From the NCBI RefSeq assembly GCF_964204645.1, contig NC_134028.1, positions 25,456,153-25,520,152 of the forward strand: a stretch of 64,000 bases of DNA. The letters are read 5' to 3'. The stretch's first letter is position 1. Each line of letters starts with the position of its first letter. Below are positions 12,319 to 24,504 of the stretch, one piece after another. A model generated the notes under the pieces. It worked only from the letters and a program-made list of their open reading frames with translations, was not told where the DNA came from and searched no databases. A program made the translations under genes and the position numbers. Source of the DNA: Tubulanus polymorphus. Lineage: Eukaryota > Nemertea > Palaeonemertea > Tubulaniformes > Tubulanidae.

Positions 12319-15300
12319 TTAGTTTGGTTGCAACCCAGGATATCCTGTAAATGCTGTACCTGAAATAGAAAAGAACATGCTATTTCAAAGGAGTCGTTCG
12401 AAGAAATCTTAAGCAACTACCGAGTATAGGCCGATTGTGTAGGGACCTGTTAACTCATAGCAACCTCCGAGCTGAAAAGAGTAAGACTTACGTACCTAAT
12501 TCGTCTTCAGGAACGGCACAAACCCTTTTAGCTTTAGTTGGTCTTACCGCCTGATCGCCTTTTACCATCTGACAACCATAGAACCAATCTTCCACTTTTT
12601 TTGTCCAATTAGCCCACTAGAAAATCAATTTCAGACGACGAAAAATTAATTTGATTTTGATATCACTGGTCAGGCGCAGGACCAGGAGGTAGTCTGAATA
12701 CCAGAAATTGTTTCTTCAACTAGCCCTTATCATTATCCCGGAAAAGTGATAGGTCAGGAGATGGATGCATACAAAAACCCTCGGAATGCATCTCGACAAT
12801 TCGCAACTACAGAGCGTTAGTCCGAGTGCAGTGTGGGCAATATAGTGCTTGGTTGTCATGACCACAAGGCATCACAGTCCATGAAACTGCAGTTCCATAT
12901 TAAATGGGTCTATCCTAAAATGAAGGGGAGCAAAAGAATACAAGCACAATGTTTTTCTTTTTCGCTACCAGGTATTTTTCACATGAATCTCACCCTGTCT
13001 GTCTGTGGTTTAGTTTCACGATCGGATATTTTCACAAACCAAAAGGTTGGTATAAACCCATCCGATTTAAGCTTACCACCAACGATTAGGTAACTAACTA
13101 ATCTTGCACCCCGGTATTTGACATCAAAAAGAGATTTTTGTTCTGTTTAGATGAATGTTTTGAGTAACTACGGTACTTTACTAACCTGTGTATTAGCATC
13201 CCGTGACCAGTGAATGCTCGGAATGGGAAGAATCACAACAATTGGATTCTCATCAGATAGACGAAATTCTGTTCGCAATTTATAATCGGACTGGAAAAAT
13301 AGATTTTAAGTAGATAGATGATACATAAAACCGCAGCATGGCAGAAATGAACTGATTACAATTATTAATGCAGTTTATGAAATGACCTCACCGATTAGGA
13401 GATGAAAGGTATTATTGTTTTTAGCCTAAAGTTCGATGACCAAGTGGACTTCAAAATGACCTAGGTAATTTCACCTTTAACTACTGGGTACAAAGTTAGT
13501 GTTTTCAAGAATTTAACTGGTCTACGATCAAGTTCCACAGTTCTTGGATAAATGTGACTCAATTGACTTCAAACATTGAAAAATATCCTAATATAAACTT
13601 AACACCTGCGTTCTTGAAATTCGAAAATACCGAAATACGAATGATATGACGAGTTTCTTCTACTTACTAAAATGTGTTTTCCGTTTGTGCTCGGGCAGAC
13701 GACTGAACCGTTGAACTGATCGATAGGAATGCGTATTCTACAACTTCTGAAACGCAGTGGCAGAAATTAATCGACAGGGCCCAGTTTCATAAAAAGTTAA
13801 TTTTTTCATCAATTTAGTTTATCTTAAATCGATTAAGGCCTTAATCCTTTTTGTGAAACTGGGCCCAGGGGCTGCAGTTGCTCAAAAATTGGTTGACCAG
13901 TGAATACATAGTTGACATAGGCCTATGTTACTATGGTATTCATACACTGGTGATCTTTAACCAACTGGCCCTTGGAGTCTTTACTAGTTAGTTTACAATT
14001 ATCGATCTTTAGGGTAGAATTCTAGTTCTGATTGATCTGAGCGTTCTATTTGTCATTCGTAGGATTTGAGAAATTACGGATAGATTTCAATCGAAACAGA
14101 AGAAATCTCTTATTATTGTCCTACCGCTCACTAGCCAACCTGGTGGATCCTCACTTGCCACAAACGGAATCCTCGATTGCCACAGTAGAAGGTACAGTCC
14201 CCTCAACATTAAGTTAACATTAAGTGCTTACCTTTTCAAGATATCAATGTCGATACTGCGTAATGTTTCGCTCCACACCGGCATTTCCTTGACAACGTCG
14301 ACAAACTCGGCTAAATTCTTTTCGTCGACTATTTCGTCATCATCTTCGTCGCTGAGAGCAGACGACTCCAGATTGATTATTGATTTACTGCGCCATCGCG
14401 GTAAAATCACTTTCACATCGTGTAACACCTGCCAATCGAAAATACCATATACATATAATATCTTTTAAATCTGTTTGTAGTGGGTTTTATTTTGAGTGTA
14501 GCTATTCAACTACGCACATGTACAACCTTCTACATGCCTCGTAATTCATAACAAAAATAGGACAGCCATCTTTATGTCGGAATGATGCAATTTCGATTCG
14601 ATCTTTTATTATAATTCAATGAAAACTGCTTTTCTTTACCTGAATAGAAATCTCATGATCGGAAGGTCTATTAGATAAACACTCTATTTCCTCTGAACCG
14701 ATATCAAGTAGAATATGGTCGTCAGTCGAAAAATTTCCTTTCAGAATACTGAAATATAAAAACAATAGTCATCAATCCACGCCGAATCGACGAAACGATG
14801 GAATCGGGTCCACTGATTTCAGGTAGAATTAACTTAAATACAGTTTACCTCGTTCGAAGTGTCACAAACTGTTTTTTGAAGAAATTTGTCCAACTTCGCA
14901 CCCCGAATGTCTGCGAACTTGACAGCGTCGGTGCAACTTCAGTTCGTTGGTTAATGAAAAATTCTTGTTTCGCCTAAATAGATAAATAAACAATAGTGTT
15001 GACGCATAGAAATTATTTCAAAAATTTGCCCTAAACGATCATAACTATACCTTCACTCTGCCGCAACCGACAACTTGAGCTATTACGCAATATTGAACCA
15101 CTACCCTATTTGATGACCCAGATGTATAACTACATGAACCTACGATTAAAAGAATTGAGTCAGTCCTAAATTATCCGTATCAAGCTGTTCCAATCTGGCC
15201 TGCGTGACCAATCTTTTAAGCAGTACTTTTCTGCAGAGAAATATCGGACATATCAAATTACAGAAAAATTAAAAGAATCACCTGGCAAATCTAGATTTAG

Positions 15301-16349
15301 TTTAAATTTAAATGGGAACATGTAACAACCGAATGGTATTGGACACCCTGAAATGATAATATTACATTCTTCAATTCCAGTTTGCGCATAAAATTCAAAA
15401 TTACAACCGGTAAATCATAGATAAAAACATATTATCTTAGGCTAAAACGATATCTTGTTTCTCCTAATTGGCAGGGTCATTTTTTAAACTGCAATAAGAT
15501 TTGCAGTTCATTTCTATAACTGCCGGTCTGGTATGGTTAGCTTGACGATGATTCTAAAAATTGAGTGACGTACAGGGCAGATGGGCGGCCGGCTGGGTCA
15601 ACATTTAAGCCCAGCAGAAATGAGAAACAAGGTATCAATTCATTCTAGCCTTTGATTGATTATTACATTATAGAATTGAGTGCAGTAAACCTTCCTTGCC
15701 TTATTTGGACATGACCAACTCGGACAAAAACGAAGCTTACTGTATTACGAATTGTAATGTTACCGTCATTTGTTTCGTATACAGTCACATCGCTACAGTC
15801 CAATAACATTCTTTTACCGCTTTTCTGCACGTATTTCTTGACGATTCCATCAACAATCACTGGCGCTCGTACTTTGTCTAGATCGAAAAAGGTTTTTTGG
15901 AATACGTAAAACATTTTTCAAAGGCAAATGGTGGAAACACGGCTATCCAGCTGTGTTCAGAAATTTATGCATTCCGAGGCCTTAGCTTTAGATTCCAATC
16001 AGCTCGAATTAGCGACAAGAACCCCCCAGCTTATCCAAGACTTGGTGAATTTAAGATATGGAATTATGCCTGTACGATGATGACCAGGCTTCGCTTACAT
16101 TTTTCATATCCCTTGAAACTTAATGACACACACTGGCCTGCTATCGGCTGATGCACATTCAAATAAATCATTCTGAAAATCAAAACAAACAAACTTATGA
16201 AACCTTTTTAATGAATTATAAACAGGCATTTTTATCTTGGCTATGATGGTATTTCCGGGTTGTTGTAAATCTTGCGAGACAATCAGATCGGGAACGGGAC
16301 GAAAGAAACCATATTGATTGAGCTCAAAGTGAATGAAAGTCGTACCCAT
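12319..16349 (-). CDS. Arrestin-domain-containing protein (alpha-arrestin-like)
   Basis: Twelve exons on the minus strand: 16349-16204, 16172-16099, 15877-15741, 15347-15282, 15139-15051, 14973-14849, 14748-14640, 14428-14232, 13746-13668, 13290-13186, 12616-12496 and 12359-12319. The product is about 429 residues, typical of arrestin-domain proteins. Arrestin-fold signatures are the QQPGNTIIAKIKM strand (compare PG-x-V-x-G), PIAGQCVSLSFKGYEKY, MFPFKFKLNLDLPGS, and a C-domain stretch GKHILSDYKLRTEFRLS. I see no PPxY motif, so recruitment of NEDD4-type ligases is not supported. The chosen start, MGTTFIHFEL, matches the family's first strand, but the frame stays open upstream to 16502. The third junction (15741) needs one extra base to keep frame; see findings. 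Subfamily was not assigned. Confidence 0.75.
13332..13432. mobile_element. Partial MITE, TTTAGCCTA family
   Basis: Only the right half is recognisable: AGAAATGAACTGATTACA, then a GCAGTTTA / AAATGACC block and TTTTTAGCCTAAA. It matches the right halves of copies at 12059-12254 and 28762-28978. It lies in an intron of the arrestin-like gene. Confidence 0.45.
13775..13869. mobile_element. Foldback MITE, GGGCCCAGTTTCA family
   Basis: The left end is CAGGGCCCAGTTTCATAA and the right end TTGTGAAACTGGGCCCAGG, an inverted pair enclosing AATCGATT-type inner blocks. It is intronic to the arrestin-like gene, close to a splice acceptor at 13746. Confidence 0.7.
15435..15655. mobile_element. MITE with TAGGCTAAAA ends (full length)
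   Basis: The left end TAGGCTAAAACGATATC then TTGTTTCTCC is mirrored on the right by GAGAAACAAGGTATCA and TCTAGCCT. The length, about 220 bp, equals that of the copy at 28762-28978. It sits in the intron after the exon at 15877-15741 of the arrestin-like gene. Confidence 0.6.
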
Positions 16350-16747
16350 AAAGTGTATCACCGGGATCATACACCCCGTCATTTGTTCTGAGGGAAATTT
16401 CAGCCATTCTAAGCAGTGAACAACAGCAGCACAGGATATCACATCAGCCCACAGCACATGAGTATGGATCCTTTTTTTCGGTCCCGCTCTACTACTTGTA
16501 CCCTTTTGCTACAAAAATGAAAGCCAAAAAATGAAATGTCAAAACACTCGGCTCAACGACCTTGAGATCTAGCGATATGGATTCCCTTGTTTTGGGTTCC
16601 CTGGATATTCTCGGAGCTACCCTCCAAAATCAAATACATATTTAGATGGCAGCACCAGCTGATGGTAAATCGGAATCGATACTCAAGGTCGTTGCGTCAT
16701 CCTTCTAAAATATATTTTATTTTAATTATTAGATAATTATCTTAATA
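16350..16747. promoter_or_regulatory. Head-to-head promoter region, arrestin-like gene and MRPL27
   Basis: Only about 400 bp separate the two divergent start codons, so they probably share a bidirectional promoter. A 13-bp inverted pair, CAACGACCTTGAG at 16554-16566 and CTCAAGGTCGTTG at 16682-16694, lies within it, as does AGATGGCAGCACC near 16645. No TATA box is evident. If the arrestin-like frame truly begins upstream of 16349, part of this region is coding. Confidence 0.45.
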
Positions 16748-18127
16748 ATGTCGTTTCAATTGTTATCACGATTGGTATTATCAAATACGCTGAATTTAGG
16801 TGGGTGTTAGTTTATAGTGAAATGATGACTTGATCTTCAATAATCTCGAACAATTGGATCTAATCTTGCCCTCCCCAACAAATCCAATCCTCCACACGTC
16901 ATGGGCCAAAAACGAAAATGGGCCTGAACTGAAATAACTTGACATTGAATACAAATAGTATTGATTTTCATTTTGATTTCCTAAAGGACACAAACCTGTT
17001 CTAGAAATATGATCCTGGGCTTGAAGCTGAACCTGTCTACGAATTGCAACATTTTTCATTCCAGATTCAATGTTTGGTAATCAGTTCGTTAGATATGCGT
17101 CTAAAAAATCGGGAGGCAGTTCACGAAATAAAAAACACACGTCACGCGGGAAAAACCGAGGCATACGAGTGAAAGAAGGACAGTTAGTTCACAAAGGTCA
17201 ATTATTAGTAAAACAATTAGGAATGAAATATTGGCCTGGAGAGAATGTAAGTTTTTCGCCCGATGGTAGTCTGTGTTATTTTCTTGATTGTAATAATTGA
17301 ATGACTAGTGAAATACTCATGAAAGCAACGTGTAGGTAACCCGACCCGTGGAGACCTAAACCTCCAGCAAGGAGTATTACTCAAGATCACCACGTGCCCT
17401 GACATTCAGGTGATGGAGACAAGCAGCAAACTCTTTTCTGATAATGGTTTTACATGTGGTATTTTCTTTTTTTTCGTTAATACCAGCAAGTTGCTATATG
17501 AAATGTTGATAAACTTAAACAGGATTAAAGTTGAGCATAGTTAAAGTTGAGCGTAGTTAGATAGAGGGAGGTGGGTTCACTCCCAGCTCCCTGAGTTGAA
17601 CTGTAAATCCTGTAAACATGCTATGCTATCAATCCCCCTATTATATTCTAGTACCACAATGTATCATAAAATGGTGCATGTGTCTACTCTGGCCGACTTC
17701 AAAATGCCATCATAGATAAAATTTAATATCCCAAAGTTATTTGTCCATTAAAACTGACACAGCATAGATATTGAACTAATTATATCGTCCTAGACCTTCT
17801 ACGTATCCACCATGACGAGATAGTCACGTATTTGATGTCTAACGGCTACTGGATCACGGTTACTCAATGATCGACCCTCACAATCATCATAATAGAAGAT
17901 TGATGGTATATTTGTAGGTTTTTTGTGATCCGAGGTATTGCGGATTATCAGCGACCGTGGACGGCAGAGTGTTGATATCGGAGGAGACGTTGTCCCCGTT
18001 CCCGGACAGCCCGTTATATCGACCCGTCAATGAACAAGGCGTCGTCATCAAAAAGCACTTCGTTCACGTATTGGAACATCCTTCGACTAAAGTTGGACGA
18101 TTTAAACTTGTTTCATTAGAATCGTGA
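16748..18127 (+). CDS. MRPL27: MRPL27, mitochondrial large ribosomal subunit protein bL27m
   Basis: A structural protein of the mitochondrial large ribosomal subunit near the peptidyl-transferase centre. Three exons, 16748-16799, 17065-17246 and 17918-18127, give 444 nt, encoding 147 residues (human 148). The first exon codes for a hydrophobic/arginine presequence starting MSFQLLSRLVLSN. The L27 signature follows: RYASKKSGGSSRNKK, then GKNRGIRVKEGQ and LVKQLGMKYWPGEN. The last exon carries the animal-type C-terminal extension with a VHVLEHPSTKVGRFKLV stretch. All junctions are GT-AG and in phase. Confidence 0.95.
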
Positions 18128-18826
18128 TGTGTTTGGCCTCTAGATCTTTGTCAAGTAGCGTCATTATCTTATACGAAACATTGTCATAAATTTGTTTGTC
18201 AATCAATTACTGTCATTATCGTTGCTAGTTGATTTTCATCACATTCAACTCAATTTGATAGTGGATAAATACTCTCTATTCAATGGGGTGAAGATTACGA
18301 TTACAGAGCAACCATAGCCAAGACAAATATCACGATTACAGATAACCTTTCAAATAATCAGGATCACCAATTGCTTTCAAAAGATATTACTAAAAGGCTG
18401 TTAAATTCCTTATCTAATTCGCATTTATTTGCATTAAGAAATCATTTATAAAGAATCACAAAAAAATCTCAATTTTAATACTGTCAAAAATAATGCATAC
18501 ATAGTATTCATCATCGTAAACTTTAAACTCTCTGGTTTAAATAAATATCTTTCATATTTTAATCTCTTGTCAGGTTTATTAGTTAAATCAAACACATAAT
18601 ATAAGCATCGAAAAAATAACGCGTATATCCATTATTTTGTACACGTATATATAAAGGCAAAGAGAATATTTACATTTCTTGAATAAATATAACATACATA
18701 CCGGGTAGTAATCATTACATATTTACTAGGGAGTTTATTATTATTGTGTACAAATTGGCACAACTTGCATAAAACTTGCACATCGTTTTAATTTTCTTTA
18801 AGTACAAGTTGCGCGAGTACATCTCT
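18128..18826. other. Convergent 3' flank of MRPL27 and TMC
   Basis: AT-rich, non-coding sequence between two genes that point towards each other. It should hold both 3' UTRs. I see nothing else in it. Confidence 0.6.
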
Positions 18827-21800
18827 TTAAGGTTGCGAGTTACCGTCGAACAAAACATCTTTGACTCTGCTCAATAGAAACTGCTTGTCTTTTCCTTCCT
18901 ATAATCAAATACAGAAATGTTTCTCTTATTAAGAAAATGAAATATGCCTTAGATGTTGTGGAATAACAGGATCTTACCAAAACGAGTTCTTCTTTCAATA
19001 ACTCGATCATTCTCTTTCGTCCAGCAGATACCGCATAATAATAGTACATTAATAAACTGCAGTAGAAAATTACGAGATGATGAATATTTAATGCAATTAT
19101 CGGACAGGAAACAGATAATGCTTTTACAGGTGCTTGAAACTCCTCTTATTTGAGCAAAATACCTGGAACTCCTTCAATTTTGAGAAATAGGGAATTAGAA
19201 ACGTTTGTAGTTCTATAGGAAACTAGGCCTAAATCGTCGCAGTTGGGACCAGGATTTCTTATTACGCAATTAGGTGGTAACTGAGTTTATATACATGTAG
19301 TGTATAGAAAAGATATTTGCTTACACATCCACCAAATTAACCTAGATAAACAGTACCAATTAAGGAGGAGTCTACGATACACTGATTGCGATATGAAAGG
19401 GATGCGGACACTTCCACGGAATTTTCTGCTTGAAAACTCTGTATATCCAGGAATGACTAATCTGTCAGTAGGGACCCTGCTAGGCAGATGCTTGAGAAAG
19501 TAAGATTTTTTTCCCAACTTGAATTAAGCCTCTTAATGCCCTTAAAATTCCAAGAACCCCAAAACTTAGTATCTTACTCTGCACGTCATTGCCTAGAGGT
19601 GGGCTACGACTTGCGCAACAGTCAGGATTGACTTCTGGACCCATATATGAATAGAATTAGCGGCAGATACTTACCACATAAGAATGATTAGAGGAACGTA
19701 GAAATGAGGAGAACCGAGAAACTGGACCGGTTTTCCGATGACATTAGGCAGTGTTTTCACTGTATTTTCGATAGTGTCGAACATCGTGTGATTGGGTGAG
19801 CTGTAAACTCTGAACGCACCACAACCCTGAGACGGCGGGATCCTAAATATTGAAAAAAACAATTCATCATTTAATATGGGGATGGAATCGTTTAAAAACG
19901 GATGAAAATGATAAGTGGTGACTTACTGCCCGATACTATAACCAACAGGAATCAACGTCAGTATATACGAAATCAGTAGAATGTACAGGAAAAACTTGTG
20001 CGATTTGGAAGCTTTGTAAGTTCTAGTAGATGATACGCACCAATAAATAACAGTCACCTTCAAAATAAACACAAAATTATCATCAGTATTGGTATCTGAT
20101 ACCGTCACTCACTTGATAATCAAGTGAGTGACGGTATCTTCACTGGTTAGCTGTACATAGTTTATTAACTGTGTTGTAGCGCGCGCTTTAGACTAGTTTC
20201 GAAATCAATACCTGGTATATGAATTTATCAATTAAGAATATCTGATGGAACGAAAGTCTTACCTTTTTCAAGTAGAAGAGCAAGAATAGCTTCAACACGG
20301 TAATTGCTGGTATTAAGATACAGAAGAAACCACCAATCCTAAAATTGCAACATCATTTTTTTCATAGCCGTATTCTAGGCCTTTATATCTTCATAAATCA
20401 ACATTTCAATAGACAAGTCGACTAACCAGCAAAGCACTTGAGCGTAAACAATATCCAGAACATTCTTCGGAATGTCGAATTCCTCTTTACCCAGCCATTT
20501 TATCAACTTTGATTTGTCTTCGAGTCTCGATACCACAAAACTGTGAATATTGCGAACATTAAATCATGCAGCATATGTTTTACGCTTTAAGAAATAATGA
20601 TAGTATGTATTATTGACTTACTATCTTATGAAAGATGCAATTGTGACCAAAAATTGCACAGCAAAATCCAGTATGACAAGTTTGTAAAACGATTGACCGA
20701 CATAAGTCTCCCAACACTGAAAAACATTGACAGTAAATGAAAAATATAACACATAGAAAATATGGACTTTTTTGATCAGTGAATAGATACACATTTCAGA
20801 CAAACCTTCAGCTGTGGACAAGTGCCACATTCTTTATTACAACCGGTGATTTGTCCGTACAGGGACGCGATAAGAACGGCTAACGATGCCAATCTCAGAA
20901 AAACAGTCCTGAAAGAAAATCATACTCATGAGATTCTTCTTGTACATAATACGTAAATAGATGATGACATCTAAATTTCTACAAACCTGAGGAGAGTTAT
21001 TCGAATTTCAGCTTCAGGGCTATAATCCTCTAACTCGGCGATACTCAAAAATAACATCGGAATTACAAAGTTCAAAATCATGATGACGCCAGCGGGCATG
21101 TACTCTATCAATAGCAAGACTATTTCAGACTTTTGTTTCGGTTCTTTCAACAGCTGAAATTTAATTATAGTAATGATAATAATAATAATGATTGTTTAAT
21201 TTCTCACGCCACTTAACATACGAATAACTTAAGAATCATTAACATAAAATATTGAGATATTAACTAGATATAAAAAAGATAATCACACTTCAATTCTTCT
21301 AAAAAGTTAAGATTACTTTTAAAAGCATCAATAGACGGGCTTTCCCTGACAGTTCTAGGTATAGAGTGCTGTGATCTTAAAAGCTTCAATAATTTCCTAT
21401 TTGCACATGCTTGACTAAAACAGTAGGATCCTGACAAGACCGTAGATAACAAGCTGCTACGTAAGGAGACCGTAGTGATTTTAGGTAGAATGGACATTGG
21501 TTATGAAGAATTTTAAAAACAAGTATCAATAATTCATATTCAATTCTAATAGCAACTGGTAACCAATGATGAGGAATCAAAAATGGTGTTATGTGATCTT
21601 TTGGAAATCAATTGTGTTGCATTATTTTGAATTGACTGCAAACGTTTTATAAGAGTATTGGTTAAATTCACAATGTAATTAATGAGAGATTTGTCCAATT
21701 TGTCCAATTTGTCCAGGGAGACTTAAGAAAATATTCCAGTAGATGATATACAAACCTCTAATGATTTGCCATTAACCCAGAATATGAGATATCCAGCTGC

Positions 21801-24504
21801 TCCGAGAATAGCTACAACGATCATATTGATCAAAATACGCGTGATGATCACTTTCAGTTTCTTTCCAAACGTTCGATTTTCTCTTTCTTCCTGCAAACGC
21901 TCAATTTCCATATCAATCTGAAACATTGGTGAAATTGGTGTATAGTGGAATTTTCACATCTATTCACATTATCATTCTTTACTTTTTCACTGTGAAAAAT
22001 CCACCTTTTGCAACTAATAATTTTCAAAGTATAAATAAATAAGCAAAAAAGTATGTCAAGATTTTCTGCGAACTAATTTCATACATTTTTGAAAATTTGT
22101 TAACATATTTTTCACCATTTTCACAGAAATTTTAGCTTCAAGAATCTTTTACATTTTTAAGATCAATCACACCCTTGAAAGTGGCATTTTATGAATGGTT
22201 TCAAGAAAACTAAATTTACCGTAAATTCACGGTGAAGTTTTGCCTGTTTCTCCCGGGCCAGTTGCAGATCGGTCATACAATAATCCCAACCGCAGAAAAC
22301 TGTATTTGCATATTTAAAGTACGTGTCACCTTCGACGATGAACATACTCTTAAATCCTGAACCAGTTCTATAAGAGATAGATGATAATCAACAAAACAAT
22401 CGGATCCCCAGATCTGAATAAAATATGATTCAGTAATCGCTTATTTTAAACTTACGCTATAACGAGTAGAAGTAAGCTGACTAGATAATAAGCCCCAGTT
22501 GCCAGCAGATACGCGAGAGGCATGTTATAGACCGTAACGTGACCCTGTTTTATAGTTTGGTCGATGTAGGTTTTATTGAAGTAATAACCGTAAAACAAAA
22601 TCGTTCTTTCCAACCAACCCTAAAAGACAGAAGCATTCACGTATTAAATCTTCGCTTTTCAGGGAAAATTGCATTAGGTCTTTTTACTGAAAAATGGTCT
22701 CTACAGAGAGTCTGAAACATGAATGAGAAATGTATCAAATCTGGTTGAAACTCTGACTCCAGCTCTGCAGTTCCGCGTTAAGATTTGCCTGCTGTGAACT
22801 AATTCTAACCCGCAACTGATTCCAGGTTTTGTTTCTCACAATTTTTGATCAATGAATTTCGTTTTCAATCTTTTGAATTCGTACGAAGTGGGCTTTATCT
22901 AATCCTATTATCTATTCTCCACGTTTTGCTCCGCGCTGTTCTTCTAATTGTTCTTACCGTCCCTTTCAAAAGATCCAATACTTTATCGAATGTAGTTGAA
23001 ACTTGCGTCTTGTTGTTGATGAAATCTTCGTATTTCTTCGAACAGACGACCGACTGTTCGACGAACGAGATGTTCTCAGTGTTGTAATCGGTAAGCGCAC
23101 TCGCCGTCGCGGAGTCGTTCCAAACCGCCGAAATCGACGTCAGATTATCGCCGGTGCTAAGACGGACGGCTTCGCGGAAATTGTGCGGTTTTAAAATGAG
23201 TTGCGGAATCAGAACGACGGCGATCATTATGACGGAGATGTAAATATTCAGAAAAAACAGCCATTTCAGGAATCGGAAGAACGAACCGACACCCATCCCG
23301 AATCCACCTGGAAATGTTTAAAATCATCATTATTTAACATTAATAATTTTCTGACGACTTATCTTATTTAAGAGACTTGAAACGTGGGATTTTAAATCAT
23401 GGGCTTAACCAAAATGTAATTCTCAGGTGATAACACAACTGAAGGCTGTAGTCAAATGAAACACTCTAATCTGTGTACACTGTACATGATCGAAGAAGTC
23501 CCACAATTCGAATTTTTTATGAAATAATTTATCAAAACGAAACTACATCATTTCGGCTGTTGACTAACAGCCATCATCAGGTGGAATCAGATATTAATCA
23601 ACAGCTGAAACGTTGTGGTTTCGCTTTAATCAATTATTTCATATAAATTCGAATTGTGGGACCTCTTCAATTAACAACTGAAGGTTATCTTGCAAAAATG
23701 AAAATACTTCTGCCCTCTAGGTATCCGGTACCTTCAATGGCTTTAAATGAACTATTCCATACTTTCAGTTTGTACATAGCATCTTTTGCATCGCGTTTAA
23801 AATTCTGCCATTTCTGAAGAATAGAAAGACAACCTGTACAATCTAAATCACTTCACTAACTGATGAGGATTAGTTTTTGTTGATCTGATGCTTACCACTC
23901 GATTCCTATGTTTCACACCAGCAACACCTTTCAGTTTCTTCATCGGGGCATTCTGTATTTGCATCCTTTACATAACAATGACATCATTAAATTTTAGAGT
24001 CCGAAATGTTGAGTCTTTCATATTTGATTTTGATTCTTCAGATAATTTTAGACAAATACATGCAAATCTGATTGATCGTTTAATCAAACCTCAATTCTCG
24101 TTTGATCGTTAAAGATGTCGCCATATCTTTAACGGCTTGTTCTTGATTCCACTGTTCATCTTCGTCTACTTCATCGTCGACTAAATCCGTTTCATCTCGC
24201 TGCTCTTCGACATCCGCTCCGAACGCCGTCTCCATCTCGATGCTCTCTCCTCCTCCGTCGATCGTCGACTGTCGACTCGCGCTGCGGATCGTCGCGTAAA
24301 TTGACTCACTGGCGCGTCGGCGTTTAGTCGTACGACGCCGACGTACCGTCGCGCCCGCTCGTTGGATGTTTCCGCCACGCTGAAGTAACTCGCCATCGTC
24401 ATCGAATCCGAACCCATGACTCGGTAATAATGCCAGTAAATCTTGCTGATTCGTGATTTGACCTAAAGTAACCGCGTTACGATCGTGCAGCGCGGCATTT
24501 CTTT
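18827..24504 (-). CDS. Transmembrane channel-like (TMC) protein, 5' end missing
   Basis: TMC proteins are ten-helix membrane proteins related to anoctamins and OSCA channels; some form mechanotransduction channels. Sixteen exons: 24504-24090, 23965-23896, 23813-23732, 23307-22958, 22619-22456, 22367-22220, 21917-21756, 21153-20987, 20908-20806, 20716-20622, 20540-20427, 20338-20263, 20057-19927, 19842-19675, 19056-18978 and 18898-18827. All phases agree, giving 798 residues. The TMC-domain hallmark CWETYVGQSFYKLVILDF is at 20716. Others are IEGGFGMGVGSFFRFLKWLF, TVFCGWDYCMTDL, and the end EGKDKQFLLSRVKD. The N-terminal part (24504-24090) is cytoplasmic, with an RRRRTTKRRR basic patch and an acidic run. 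The first listed exon starts in phase 1, so at least one upstream exon is missing. The C terminus resembles the TMC5/TMC7 side of the family, but I did not settle the subtype. Confidence 0.92.
20098..20138. repeat. Perfect 19-bp inverted repeat (hairpin)
   Basis: GATACCGTCACTCACTTGA and its exact reverse complement TCAAGTGAGTGACGGTATC are separated by TAA. It lies in a TMC intron. The RNA from either strand would fold into a stem of 19 pairs. Confidence 0.85.
21170..21600 (-). mobile_element. LINE relic (3' end of a non-LTR retrotransposon reverse transcriptase)
   Basis: Two overlapping frames on the minus strand carry pieces of the C-terminal part of a CR1/Jockey-type polyprotein. HHWLPVAIRIEYELL and FKILHNQCPFYLKSL match the LHWLPV-x-RI-x-K block that follows the RT domain. 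In another frame, PRTVRESPSIDAFKSNL matches the usual LP-x-x-IR-x-S-x-S-x-x-x-FK-x-x-L ending. A frameshift separates the pieces, so the copy is dead. An ATT-rich microsatellite at 21165-21195, on the 3' side, fits the simple-repeat tails of such elements. It lies in a TMC intron. Confidence 0.75.
23492..23668. mobile_element. Foldback element with long imperfect inverted repeats
   Basis: Arms of about 70 bp pair with mismatches: the left begins GAAGAAGTCCCACAATTCGA and the right ends TCGAATTGTGGGACCTCTTC. The centre, read on the minus strand, contains CTGATGATGGCTGTT, AGTC, AACAGCCGAAA. It is in a TMC intron. See findings for the hammerhead-like reading of the centre. Confidence 0.65.
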
